The translations under genes were made by a program, and so were the position numbers. The notes beneath the pieces are model-generated. The model saw nothing but the letters and a program-made list of their open reading frames with translations, did not search any database and was not told where the DNA came from. Below are positions 21,860 through 32,650 of a stretch of 64,000 bases of DNA, one piece after another (position 1 is the stretch's first letter; every line of letters begins with the position of its first letter). Source of the DNA: Megalonaias nervosa (lineage: Eukaryota > Mollusca > Bivalvia > Unionida > Unionidae); contig JAECUM010004354.1 of assembly GCA_016617855.1 (NCBI GenBank), positions 1 to 64,000 on the forward strand, read 5' to 3'.

Positions 21860-24800
21860 TGAGTCATCAGTTTTCGTTCAGCATTGTCGATTGATGTGTT
21901 TTCCACTTGGGTATTTAAAAAATCTTGTTCTTTTTTATATTAAAAAAATTACAAAAACTGACTTAAGATAAAAGTTCCACTCCAAATGACAAACTAAGAA
22001 TTTATGCACACAGTTCAAAATAAAGTGCAGATAATGAGACCAGCAAAATTACACGTCCCATACTGCACCGAAAGAACACTAGATCAGACTGTTTTTATTG
22101 TAGTATTGTTGGTCAGTTGATATTTTGCTCGCAAATAATTTTGTTTTAATCGCCATCCCTACAAATAGTACATACGCATAGAGAAAATCAGAATTTTTAA
22201 CAGTACACAGTTCTTCGTGTCCTAAAACGTTAGTCATCTTGATTGCCTGTGCACTTAACGTTACGTATTGTATTTTTCAGCATATATGTCGATACATTTT
22301 CACCTGGATGTACGGGCTTAATCTTATTCTCAGAATCAACTTGTATATGGGTTACATCATTGAAATTGCTTTAATGACCGGTAATACCGATTAATCGTCA
22401 AAATCAAAAACAGTCCACATAACAGTACCAATTTTCGTTAAATTTTCATGGCAGTGTACAGTACTTACGGTCTATACTCAACAGTGTACAGTTCTTATGG
22501 TCTAAACTCTATAGTATACTGTACTTACGTAGCGGACGCTCTAAACCCCTTAGGCCACCGGAACTGTCTTTATTTAATCGCCGTGAATGAAAATAATTAG
22601 AAACAGAAGCCACGTAATAATTTCCAACAAGATTGTACTGCAATAGCCGCAGAACTATATTTTAAAATGTATGTCTATTTGTATATGGTATGCATAGTAG
22701 GTATTATCTTCGATATACTACTCGCATAAATATTTCACTAAGAGGAAACAGGGCAAGCTTTGTTTCCTTGTAATGAAGAATGTACACATCTCGTATATCA
22801 CAGATACAGCGTACACGTACATACACGGAAACACACACATATATAATGACTACTAGGTGAACCAGCTTGCCGTTAAGGTCGTATGATGACCACTCGGGAA
22901 CAAAGTAGCTAGATGTGCAGGTTTTATAAGGACTTCTTTGTGGACCGGATAGCCGTAAAGGTCATATAATGACCACACGGGTTTCTTCTACTTACCTGTA
23001 TAAGTCTTCATGTATCATTTTGTAATTTTTTTTTTAAGTTCTAGAAGTCTATAGGTGAATGAGGTGCATATATGTGCACTTGCACTATTGAAATTAATCT
23101 TTCAAAACTTGAATATGAGGTGCAATATGTGGCAATATGCATATAAAAATAGCTATATGATGCTATAGGGAATTCATTTCATGGCTGACATATTGAAAGT
23201 ATTGGTGTATGTCATTAATAGGAACACCATGTTAAAGTTTCCATAGGTTTAAGATTTGTGACAGTATGGGTTCAAGAAAAACACATACTTAATGTTTAAA
23301 GCGTTCATAAGATTAACATTATATGGTAATGTATGATCTAATGGGAATATGACCTGGGAATGGTCGTCTGGAATTTGACCAAAAATGTAATGTTGAAAAA
23401 GTTCATAGGTTTAACAGTACAAAACTGTTTGTTGTGCTGCATGGTAGTAAACTGGGTTTTGGGAACTTCAAAATAGTTTTGGATGGTATGGTGTGCTGCA
23501 TTGGATAAGAGTATTGGTTATTCAAAACAGCATATTTGGTAGTAGATAACTGGGTGATGGATAGTACATGTGGGGTGCTGGATAGTAAATCACTGAGTAT
23601 TCGATAGCAGAAAACAGGGTATTGGTACCAGCAACCGGTAAATTGGATTGTAAATGTGATGTGTTGGATAGTATATAACTGGTTGCTGGATAGTAGAGAG
23701 CGGGTATTATTCACCCCATATGGTGTGCTGGATGGTATAGTGTGGTGTGTTGGATAACAGATAACTGGGTATGGAATAGTAGATATCCTGGTATTGATCA
23801 CTACAAACTGCGTGTTGGATAGTAAATGTGGCATGTTGGCTCTTATATCCTTGCATGCTGAATACTAGATAAATGGATGTTGGTCTCTCCAAATGGTGTG
23901 AGCTCTGAAAAGGACCAGCTGGCTCTTTACTATTTCTAGACTTTACAATATCAGCTGTAACTGCCTGACAACTTTTCCACTTCCAAGCTGCTATAATGGT
24001 AGTTATAGTTCTCGTCGCTGCCTTCTGTGCGAGAGAGAATAGATTAAAAAATATTCTTAACGGGCAAAAACACACCATGTAAGATGCATTAAAGTTTTGC
24101 CTATTTTCGACCTTGAGCATAAGATTTTACTTTGTCAATCTTTGTTTTCGAGCAAAAATTATATCCAGAAAGTTTGATTTTTAAAAATGCCCCAAAATAT
24201 TAATATACAAATCCTACGAATCATTTCTAGAGACAGTTTGCATTTTAGACAGGCAGTAAAATCTCCTTTCTTGAAAGGAATATAGTCCCTATGTAATATG
24301 CATTTAACTTTGCTATTTTCAAACTTTAAAAGTAAAACAGCTTCGCAGGAAATGATGACTTAGTTTGATAATGTGGCAAAGTTACCTCTCGTTCCAACGA
24401 CTCATGGGTGACATTTTCTTCGGCGTACGATAAACAATACTTGTAACCAAGTTAACATAGATTGAATCAGACTAGCCAAAGTATTAAATCAATGGTAGAA
24501 AACACCGTAAATTTGGAATAAACTAAAGAACACACTTTGCCTAATAAAATATTGGCATTGAAATTCATTTTGCGCCAGTGTGCTTATCAAACGAAAATAT
24601 AGGACGGACAATACAGGATTTATGTGTCTGATGTAAAATCAAAATGATAATGCATGTCCTTAAATGCTTCCCTCAATCCATGTGTGCGTATAATCCTACC
24701 CTTTTTTCTCTTTGCGTTTACAAGCAGGGTTTCAGGTATTATATGAGTGGTTGTTGGATGATAGTTTTGTTTATAAGGGGATGATATGGACGTTGTAGGA

Positions 24801-25560
24801 GTATAGTGTTTTTACTTTTATATGAATGGATAGTAGGGAAGGTATGGGGAATATTGAAATTAGCGGTGTTAATAAGGGATTCAAATTCTTTTTATCATTC
24901 TTTGACTTCCTAACTTGCTGTTATCAGTAGACGAGTGGGTGTTTGGTTACTCCAAACGGCGTTTTGAGTAGCAAATGTGGGGTGTTGGGCACTTTAAATG
25001 GTGTATTATTACCTTTAACACGAGATAATATAAAGAAATTTACATGTTTTTATCACTCATATACGAATTATATAAGAGTGTTTAAAAGCACGAGCCATCA
25101 TTATTTGAATTACAAACTTTTTGGGGTGACTTCTGTGATTGTGCTTGAAGGTGACAAATTTCAGTATTGTCTAGAAATTTTACAATTTTTTTACTCTTTC
25201 AAAGAAGTTGTTCGCATGATCTTGTTATTTTCAAGCACTGCTCTGTCTTTATCGAGACAACTGTTTGTCTTTATATTGGTGCTAATAACTTTTTAACCTT
25301 TCGAAAGATTGTGTGACTTTCAGGTTTGTTTGGATCAAAGGATTAGTTACTGGTGACTTTATCTGAACTCCAACGCTCATCGTTTTCGGTTTATCCTGGA
25401 AAATCAATCAATAATCTCTGAAATTTTTGAAAGAACTTGTTCTCTTCTATTCCTGCTCTCTAATCTTTACCTTGATATTTGAACGCAGTGTTCTAGAATT
25501 TTTTTAACAGAATAAAGTGACAAATGGTGGTTTGTCTTATTGGTCAATTAGATTCCCCTG
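21860..25560. other. Mostly non-coding; degenerate ~30-bp repeats at 23440-23860
   Basis: No gene is supported. 23440-23860 holds degenerate units around ggatagtagataactgggta; scraps of similar wording recur at 24930-25010. The frames of 143, 137 and 117 codons here run through these repeats or AT-rich sequence and have no motif. Confidence 0.6.
22452..22567. repeat. ~38-bp triplicate beside an inverted SINE-B head fragment
   Basis: Three units around cagtgtacagtacttacgg and ggtctatactc, then at 22533-22567 the reverse complement of a tRNA-like head (ggtggcctaaggggtttaga), a truncated copy of SINE family B. Confidence 0.6.
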
Positions 25561-25605
25561 GTTGTTAATGAAAGGCTAGCGCACATGTTCCCAGATTGGA
25601 ACTAA

Positions 25606-25985
25606 GTGATGAAGGATAGCAGCTGCAGTTTGGGAGGATCTGGATACTTTAATTATGCTACTGATGCCCCCAAAACAGTGTCTTGCACTCACCATCACGG
25701 GGTGTTCACGAAGACCGTCCAGCAGAAGGCTATGATCTGGTTGCCTCTACTCAGAAATATAGTGACTCTGGCTATATTCTCAGAGGTCTTACAAACGGAT
25801 TTGCTGCGTTGGATTGGATCTTGATGAAATTTATGGACCAGACCAGGAGATGGAATATGAGTGGTCAACAGGTACTGGTCCAATCAATGAGTCAGAACTG
25901 CCTGCTTTATCGATGTCTCAAGAGGCTAAGCAGAGAACAAGCAGCATTAAATACCTCTGCGACTTCGAGAGCAATGGACCATGAA
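25606..25985 (+). pseudogene. Unrecognised protein-coding remnant, C-terminal end
   Basis: Base composition is higher in GC and protein-like text runs through three frames: first CSLGGSGYFNYATDAPK, then EGYDLVASTQKYSDSGYILR, then YGPDQEMEYEWSTGTGPI and LCDFESNGP before a TGA near 25984. The switches imply at least two frameshifts. It reads like the cytoplasmic or C-terminal tail of a conserved animal protein in one exon, but I cannot name the family. A broken retrocopy or one decayed exon both fit. Confidence 0.5.
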
Positions 25986-26143
25986 TAAAAACGTATGATA
26001 TATGTACCGAATAATACATGTACGAGTTTCTAATCAAAACCAGAAAAATCAACCCACTTGATAAAGTTTCTGAGAAATGAAAACACCTGTTTCAATTAAG
26101 CATATGTCTTCACAGACGACATCTAGTTAACGTGTCCTGTAAT

Positions 26144-26302
26144 TGTTAGCGTACTAAGAGGGTGTGGGGCGGTAGGGGCTGTTGCCCCGGGCAACAGAGT
26201 TCTTGGGGTGCTAAAACCACAGGCGTAAGAGGTCTTGGGGCACCAAAACCCCTTTGGGCCATCATCATCGCCCCGGCGCCATTTACCCTTAGTACGCCAC
26301 TG
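26144..26302. mobile_element. 159-bp hAT-like MITE with perfect 8-bp target duplication
   Basis: Inverted ends (gcgtactaag on the left, cttagtacgccactg on the right) and identical flanks cctgtaat at 26136-26143 and 26303-26310. The right end agrees with the CAGTGGCG-type end of the MITE at 1137; the left outermost bases have decayed. The interior is GC-rich and non-coding. Confidence 0.85.
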
Positions 26303-26749
26303 CCTGTAATAACCATAATGCAAGGCAGACCATTTGGACAGATTGGTTGTTCCCAGCAAGGTTACACGTGACAAGAGGACGGACATCACACAAGCAATTA
26401 CATTAGTAAACAGCGAGAAGAAGACCTTACATTGTTTCAAAATAATCTTTGCGGAGAGTCAGACAAAAGAGTCTGTTGCAAATTTTAGGGTTCTTTAATT
26501 GTAACGAGTTTAAAGAAAATTGTTAGATATGAGGGATTCTAGAAAATTAGTCTTTCAGGAATTCTATTGTAGAAGGAAGAGAATTAATTCATTTCGAATA
26601 CGATGATTTATTATTTATTATCTGTAAGGTTAATGTTTGACCTTTTTTGATTGAAATATAAATGTATTTATGTTACGCTGTTCAGACTTCTATGTGTTTG
26701 ATATTAGTATATTTAAAACACTGAATGACCACATATCATTGATAGTTCA

Positions 26750-26959
26750 ATGAGAAGCAATTGCTGGTATTTATCACGCGGGGGCTTTAACGCCAGAACT
26801 AACGCGATGTTTGACTTTGTAGCAGGTGGTGACACTTTTCCATGTATGCCGTTACCAGACGACCATATGCCTGTTCATGCATTGAACCTCACGGGACCAT
26901 GGTCAATTAAACATGCACTTTTAGAGCTCTGTAAAAACGATAAACATCACTTTGGATAA
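26750..26959 (+). pseudogene. LINE endonuclease-domain fragment
   Basis: A 69-codon frame with GGFNART, later LPDDHMPVHALN and LLELCKND. GxFNART...LLELC is the pattern of the apurinic-type endonuclease of non-LTR retrotransposons around the catalytic Asp/Asn pair; here the usual Asp of GDFN is Gly. Only a fragment, no 5' or 3' structure. Confidence 0.45.
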
Positions 26960-27126
26960 GCAAAAGGGCGAGTATGTAAGGATTCAAATGCAGGTGAATT
27001 TACTTTTTGAAAACACTAGAGGCGGAAGTGTAGTTGATGATTTATTATATAATCATTCGCTCTTTCCCTTATCTGTAAGCCCACCAAGATCTTATGCTGT
27101 TACATTTTAGTTTGTCAGTAAATACT

Positions 27127-27343
27127 TTCTTTTGTTGTTATTTTGGGTTTAACGCCATTTTTCAGCGCATGATATAACTGGTGGAGGAAGAACCCGGGGA
27201 AACCTCGGTAAGAAATTAAACCGACGAGAAGCCTCTTGCAAGCTTTCTCACATACGTACATTGGCCGAGCCAGAGGCTCGAACCCACATGGACAGAGGTG
27301 AGGACGACAGTGATGGGTAAAGGCGAACCTGGGACCCACTTAG
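27127..27343 (-). repeat. tRNA-derived SINE, family A, inverted
   Basis: Minus strand: gtgggtcccaggttcgcc head, a ggttcgagcctctgg B-box region, gaaagcttgcaagaggcttc body and the 3' end ggcgttaaacccaaaataac. Same family as the 37-kb copy. Confidence 0.82.
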
Positions 27344-27869
27344 ATTTGTAATATTACAACTTTTGAAAGTCAGAATATAATTGGAAGCCTGACGTAATTG
27401 ATGAATTTATTAATAAATTATAGTTCCAATTAGTCAAATAAAATTTCGATGAAACGCTGAGAATATTGTCTAATAACAGTGTATATCATAAAACTATTAC
27501 TGAATTGATTACGGAATTCTCACAGGTAAGTAGTTCGGTAGCAAGTGGTTTACTCGAAAAAAAAAAAAACCCACATAAAATGTTTGAACATGTTCATAAG
27601 CATTGACTTTCGGTTTCGATTCTATCTTAGTTTGCAACTGAATACTAAAGTAAACGAAAAGTATTTTATAAATGTGGAAATGTAGACAGAAAAATGAGTC
27701 AAAGGAAAAGAGAAAACGTTTGGTTGAGTGCAATCATTCTATAAGGCACATATTACAGATTTCGGTGGAGATTTATAGATGGTCGAATGAACAAACTACT
27801 AAAAGCTAGTAAGCGGACTATTCAAACACCTGCTATATCAATAAATAAATTTGCAATTTGCTAAGTGTG

Positions 27870-28250
27870 TCAGTATGTATGATGACTCACAATTAAGTGC
27901 AGATGATGAAGAAATAGATTTCTACAATGATTATGTACTGAGTGATTAACAAATTTTGTTTCTTGATCCAGATATTGTTATTTCGATAGGTGAAGTGAAA
28001 AGAGCAATTAAAGTGCATTAAGTTCTTATATTAGTACAATATTATCTGCAATTTTCAGATTTCAATTTGTTGCTGGCTTTTTGAAATTTTTCATTTTAAC
28101 AAATACCAATCTTATGCTCATAATTATGTTTTATCTTATCTCTATGAAACACATGTATGAAGACACAGGAAGATATGTTCCTGTTAACGTAGATAAACCC
28201 ATGTTTAATAGAGGGCTGGATATTTACTCCTGGTCCACTAGTGATGAAAT
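27870..28250 (+). pseudogene. LINE ORF2 fragment between endonuclease and reverse transcriptase
   Basis: Frames here read FLDPDIVISIGEVKRAIKVH and, further on, KPMFNRGLDIYSW. This resembles the linker (I...EV..AI..L) and the FN..f..g..P..W stretch at the start of a LINE reverse transcriptase. Stops and gaps separate the pieces. It may be the same dead element as 26750-26959, interrupted by a SINE. It ends abruptly where the duplicated block begins (28258). Confidence 0.4.
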
Positions 28251-28290
28251 TGCATCATCATCATCATCTCTCTATCTATATCTCTCTCTT

Positions 28291-28535
28291 ACTGGGACCT
28301 GGGACTTGAGTTGTCTAAGGCACTCGCATTCATAGATCACTCACCCCTCTCGCTTCTGTCCGCGTGAGCTCAAGTATAAATTTAACCAATGTGGGATGTT
28401 AAGAAAACTTGCCAGTAGGTTCAGTGTTTCTTCTAAGGTTCTTCTGCCACCAAATATACTGGCCGCCATGTATAGCCTATCATGTGCTGAAAATGGCGTC
28501 GCGCGCGCGCGCGCACATACACACACACACACACA
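28291..28535 (+). repeat. tRNA-derived SINE, family A (in copy B)
   Basis: Same insertion as at 51-292, shared by descent. Contains the cgcgtgagctcaagt box region, ctggccgccatgtatagcc core, and ends in GC and CA dinucleotide runs. Confidence 0.8.
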
Positions 28536-29575
28536 GGTTTTACAGGTGTTTTGGTTACATCATATGAGGAAAGACAACTCTATCTTTTAAAATAACCCAC
28601 TAAAGAATAATTTGCACAAAGCGTGTGAATATCTAATTTCATTGACAACAGGGTAAATTGTTCACTAACTGGATGTTGTCAAGTACTTATTGGGTGTTGT
28701 TAAACTTACGCGGGGGGTCCAGTAAGCTTGTTGCTACGTAACATGACGTCACAGCAGGTTTTTCGTAATGCAAGAGTACGCAAAATCTAGTTATATATGT
28801 ATTTATACGCGATTCAGTAATAAAAATATTGGAACATTATTGCTCTTTAAACGTATTCGCATTCACTTTTATTCTCTGAAAAGCATCATAAATGTAATTT
28901 GTCTTATAATAATGTGTGGGGTGGGTGGGGTTGTACAGTAACTAAATGATGGTGTTTGTAATATTGGATAGCGTAGTCTGGCCTGAAGTACATGGGTACA
29001 AAAGATCGCCTTATTATTTCTGTCACAATATCCAAACAATACGAACCCGATAATCAAACAGTGCATTCAAACTACTATACCTCAATTAACATTCACGATG
29101 TGTGAAATAAACTTCACGAGATTCTAATGAAACTGCGTTTACAAAATATACTAAATATCAAAATGACAATTTTACGACCGACGTTACATTTCCCCATCAT
29201 TTTTTATGGAGACTGAAATTGTACCTAATCAACAAATTTTGTGTTCTGTTCCCGAATCAATTGCGCAGCACCATGATTGAAATAGCACACAGTCGCTTGC
29301 ACAAACTGATTCGCATGATATTTCAATGCACTTTTTTTTTTTTTTTTTTTTTTTTTTAGATCGGCGGCACATGCAAATCTCTTTAATTTAAACTGCGAAT
29401 GCTACTGCTTCTTGAAGCAAGGAAGATAATCAAGCACTGTTCGTGGGTATTTGACAACGCATATCAATTTTAAAATCGAAGTCACGTGCTGCGTAGTAAA
29501 TGTGTACAGACCTGCAGGCAGATTGGACTTGTAGCCCGTGTTCTAGTGAAGTTTGAAAGAAAAACCCACAATACA

Positions 29576-29602
29576 ATGTCATCGGCTAGACGTGTGGCTG
29601 TT
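29576..29602 (+). CDS. Orphan first exon of a second CBR1-like gene
   Basis: Encodes MSSARRVAV and stops at a strong gtaagt donor, paralogous to exon 1 at 1665-1691. No exon 2 (TGSNKGIG) is found downstream in this window. Either only promoter plus exon 1 were duplicated, or the rest was lost or displaced by later insertions. Confidence 0.7.
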
Positions 29603-29703
29603 GTAAGTGCAACGGGCTATCTCTCTCCATCTTTAGCCTGGTACCCTTGGCCTCTTATAATTCTCTTTGTGGAGGATGATGGAAATCCAGGGTACCAGGC
29701 TAC

Positions 29704-29734
<31 letters not shown>

Positions 29735-29900
29735 GCTCGTTTGTGTTAATACTTGAAGTGTACATATGTATCTATGTACATTCTTTGTATTTGTATTACT
29801 GGATAAACAGTACAAGTTTTAATTCATTCTGTTCTGTTATCTATTTTTTTAGTTTGTTTATACATTATATATTAATTAATGCAACAGACTAAAAGCGCAC

Positions 29901-29988
29901 TAGACCAACAAGTAGGTCTCTGCTTTTTTTTTTTTTTTTTTTTTCTTTTGACAAGAAAAAAAAAAGCATAGACCTACTTGTTGGTCTA
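29901..29988. mobile_element. 88-bp foldback element with 9-bp target duplication
   Basis: Ends are inverted (tagaccaacaagtaggtct and its complement) and continue into a T run facing an A run, so nearly the whole element folds into one hairpin. It is flanked by identical aaagcgcac at 29892-29900 and 29989-29997. Copy A lacks it. A 9-bp duplication would suit a Mutator-like origin; that assignment is inference. Confidence 0.82.
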
Positions 29989-30926
29989 AAAGCGCACCTG
30001 ATCGAAAAAGGGGGATGGGGTGGGGTATTGCGTTGTTGAAATCCAAGAGTTTTTGCACAGGTAATTATACAGTAGGGTCATCATCTTAATATGTCTAGGT
30101 ATACATTTCCAGAAAAAGGTTTTCGTGGAAGTAATATTCGTCCAATGATTTCTCAATTCGAAGGAAGGATAGTCTCGTTCCCTGCGTAGTATGCTCCCTG
30201 CGTTGCTTCGCTATACTAAGTCAGGTGAACTCCGACGCCATATTGTCACGTGATCAAAACAAATGGCCTCGTATGGAGAGATCTCATTAATCTAACCGTG
30301 GCTCATTTATTCCTTTAATATTCTGTTTGGTAGTGACGCAATGCGAACTTTACTAATACTTTCGATTTGAACTATAGCAGTCATTATCTTGTGTTGAAGC
30401 TTAATCAGCAAATCGGCGACGTAGGTATTTTTACAAATATTTATACAATTTGGCGAAGATGAAGTACAGGGATACACACAACAATAGTTTGCTAATATTG
30501 CACGTTTTCCACAACGTCATCTCAAAAATTCCTTTTCCAATCGATTCCTTGATAAATTTTACGTCGAAATTGATATGAGGTTATGCACGGCAGCTCTAAT
30601 TTTGCCAAAGATTAAAACGATAATATCTTCCCCATTTTACCAGGAGTGAGGGTAACGATTGATTTGCAAATATTGCCCATTTCACACTGCGTCATCTAAA
30701 ATATTCTAGTTGCAATGAATTCCTTGATAAATTTTACATAAATTACGTATATATCGTTTTCCATGACAGCCCAAATTTTGTCAAATATTAGGATCGATAT
30801 AACAACCCTCTTGTAGGGAATATCGCCGTGACGTCATAGGGCATGATCACGTAGGGGGTTCCCTGGTCTGGTTGGCAGAAAGACCATAAGCTTACTCCAC
30901 ATTTGATTGAATACGCTTGTTTACCA

Positions 30927-30929
<3 letters not shown>

Positions 30930-31001
<72 letters not shown>
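30930..31001. repeat. (AT)n microsatellite
   Basis: Long AT run within the insertion; the Ile-Tyr open frame through it is an artefact. Confidence 0.95.
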
Positions 31002-31005
<4 letters not shown>

Positions 31006-31662
31006 TTAACAGTGAAATTTATTGTAGTAATCATTGATCAGGATAGGTCTTTATACAAAGACATGCAGTTAAAGCACTTCAAAACCAATTCACCCACCCA
31101 CATTAAAAAAGTTTCCACGATGGAACCACGATAAGTTATATCGTTTTGTCGTTGATAATGAGTAAAACAACATTAAACAATTCTCTCTCCAGCTGTTTAT
31201 GCATATAATCTTTTATAAACAAAGGAAATGTGAAGTTCAAAGATAAAATCTGACAACAACGTGCACCACCTTCTCCTTATTCTGCATCATGGGTTTATGA
31301 TGATGATGATGACGACGAGAAATGGATAATTGTCCATAGCTATTACATGCTAAGGAAATGAAGCTTGCCTAGGTTTCCTTTTGATGAAAATCTATGCGAG
31401 TGGCAAATCACTGATACAGCATACATACTGTACAAATATTTTATTTATATCACATGCTAATACATATATTTGCCCTTTGAATGGAAAGCAGGAAGGATTG
31501 CGATGAAATTGTATATCCTGTTAAATTCATTTAGAAAAACGGGGATAATTTATACTCACTGATGATTAATGAGTGGAAATGCATCATTAATCTATAGGCC
31601 TAGAATTAACAGAACACAGTTCCAATGTTTATATATGCGTATTATTGCACATGGGCGGATCA

Positions 31663-31704
31663 CAATTTGATATGCCAATAGTATACCAATGGTATATCAA
31701 ATTG
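31663..31704. repeat. 42-bp near-palindrome
   Basis: caatttgatatgccaatag on the left and its near complement on the right (ending atatcaaattg), with three mismatched positions per arm. Could extrude a hairpin. Confidence 0.75.
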
Positions 31705-31961
31705 GTTAATACCCAAACTGTAAAAGCCATGTTATTTTTAATAAAGAATACAAATCATAAGACGAATAACAGTCCTTTCAAGTGCACTAGATCCAGCAAG
31801 GGATCACGTGTATCAATGATTACTTAAGATAAATGCAATAAACTGTTTTATATATTTGTCTTGTCTATGTTTTGTATTTGCCTTTGAAAAAGACTCATTA
31901 TGGGTCGAAAGCGCTCAGGCTAGTTAGATACTAATTTTACACTGTTCGTTGTCAGTTTATT

Positions 31962-31963
<2 letters not shown>

Positions 31964-32020
<57 letters not shown>
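31964..32020. repeat. (AT)n microsatellite
   Basis: Second AT run of the same insertion. Confidence 0.95.
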
Positions 32021-32023
<3 letters not shown>

Positions 32024-32650
32024 AAAGTGACAGTCTTAATGACCTAAATTATATACCCAACATCAGTATCAGGTATACAATTAGCACTGCCGATTCAATG
32101 GCTTAAGCTGATATATAGATCATCTTCCTTCGTCGCCGTAGTGGTTCTGTCAACCAGACCTCTGCCAACGCTTAGTTGTGACGTCATACAGGGAATCTCC
32201 GAAGTTTCCTATACGAAGGGGCGAAAGTGACGATATTTTGTCAAATATTGCACATTTCGACTGTATCATGTACGACATTCCATTTGCTATCGATTACTTG
32301 ATAATTATTACGTCAGAATTGGCATAAGGTGATAGCCGACATCCTTAATTGGCCAAAGGTTAATACCAAATCCCTTCAATGAAGGGGGGGGGGCGGGGGG
32401 GGGGGGCAAATGTTGCCAAAAACTGAATATTTTAGACAGCATTATCTCAATGTTCCATTTTAAATCAATTGTTTGATCAATTTTACATTGATATTGATGT
32501 ATCGTTCAACATGACAACCCACATTTTGTGAAAGATTAAGACCAAAATACCAACCATTTATTATTAGGCTGACAATTTTGCTACCATTGGACATTTCTTA
32601 CTGTCACCTAAACAGTTCCATTTCAAATTGATTTCTTGAAAGAAAGTGGC

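Larger units (their letters stand above)
28258..30172 (+). repeat. Segmental duplication, copy B
   Basis: Paralogue of 1-2160 in the same orientation: TC-rich run, SINE, GC/CA run, tgacgtca site near 28744, the region upstream of exon 1, exon 1 and intron start. Private differences: no MITE (empty site), a poly-T run at about 29332-29357, and a foldback element at 29901-29988. It is truncated at 30172 by a different repeat. Confidence 0.85.
30811..32211. mobile_element. 1.4-kb insertion inside repeat P
   Basis: Absent from the uninterrupted copy at 47.8 kb, where ccctcttc runs straight into gaaggggcg. The ends share agggaat, tgacgtcat and ggtctggttg in inverted orientation, an imperfect terminal inverted repeat. 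The interior has two (AT)n runs and a palindrome but no coding frame. No clear target duplication. Confidence 0.6.
30171..32650 (+). mobile_element. Repeat P, copy 1: diverged ~150-bp internal units, split by an insertion
   Basis: 30171-30810 and 32212-32650 together match the reverse complement of 47505-48475 in order. Inside are about five diverged units of ~150-160 bp, each with an aaatattgcacattt-like start, a ccttgataaattttacgt middle and a gccaaagatta-like end. Such short units inside a non-coding mobile repeat recall the pearl/BIV160-type elements of bivalves, but no family search was possible. Confidence 0.75.

Noticed and set aside
23403..24120. Two overlapping minus-strand frames of 137-143 codons
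   Set aside because: Mostly degenerate ~30-bp repeats; Thr/Ser/Tyr/Pro-rich text without conserved pattern.
30907..31134. Open frame with Ile-Tyr run
   Set aside because: Translated AT microsatellite.
31880..31930. Hammerhead-ribozyme-like motif (gactcattatgggtcgaaa)
   Set aside because: A stem followed by GAAA is there, but the required CUGANGA core is not.
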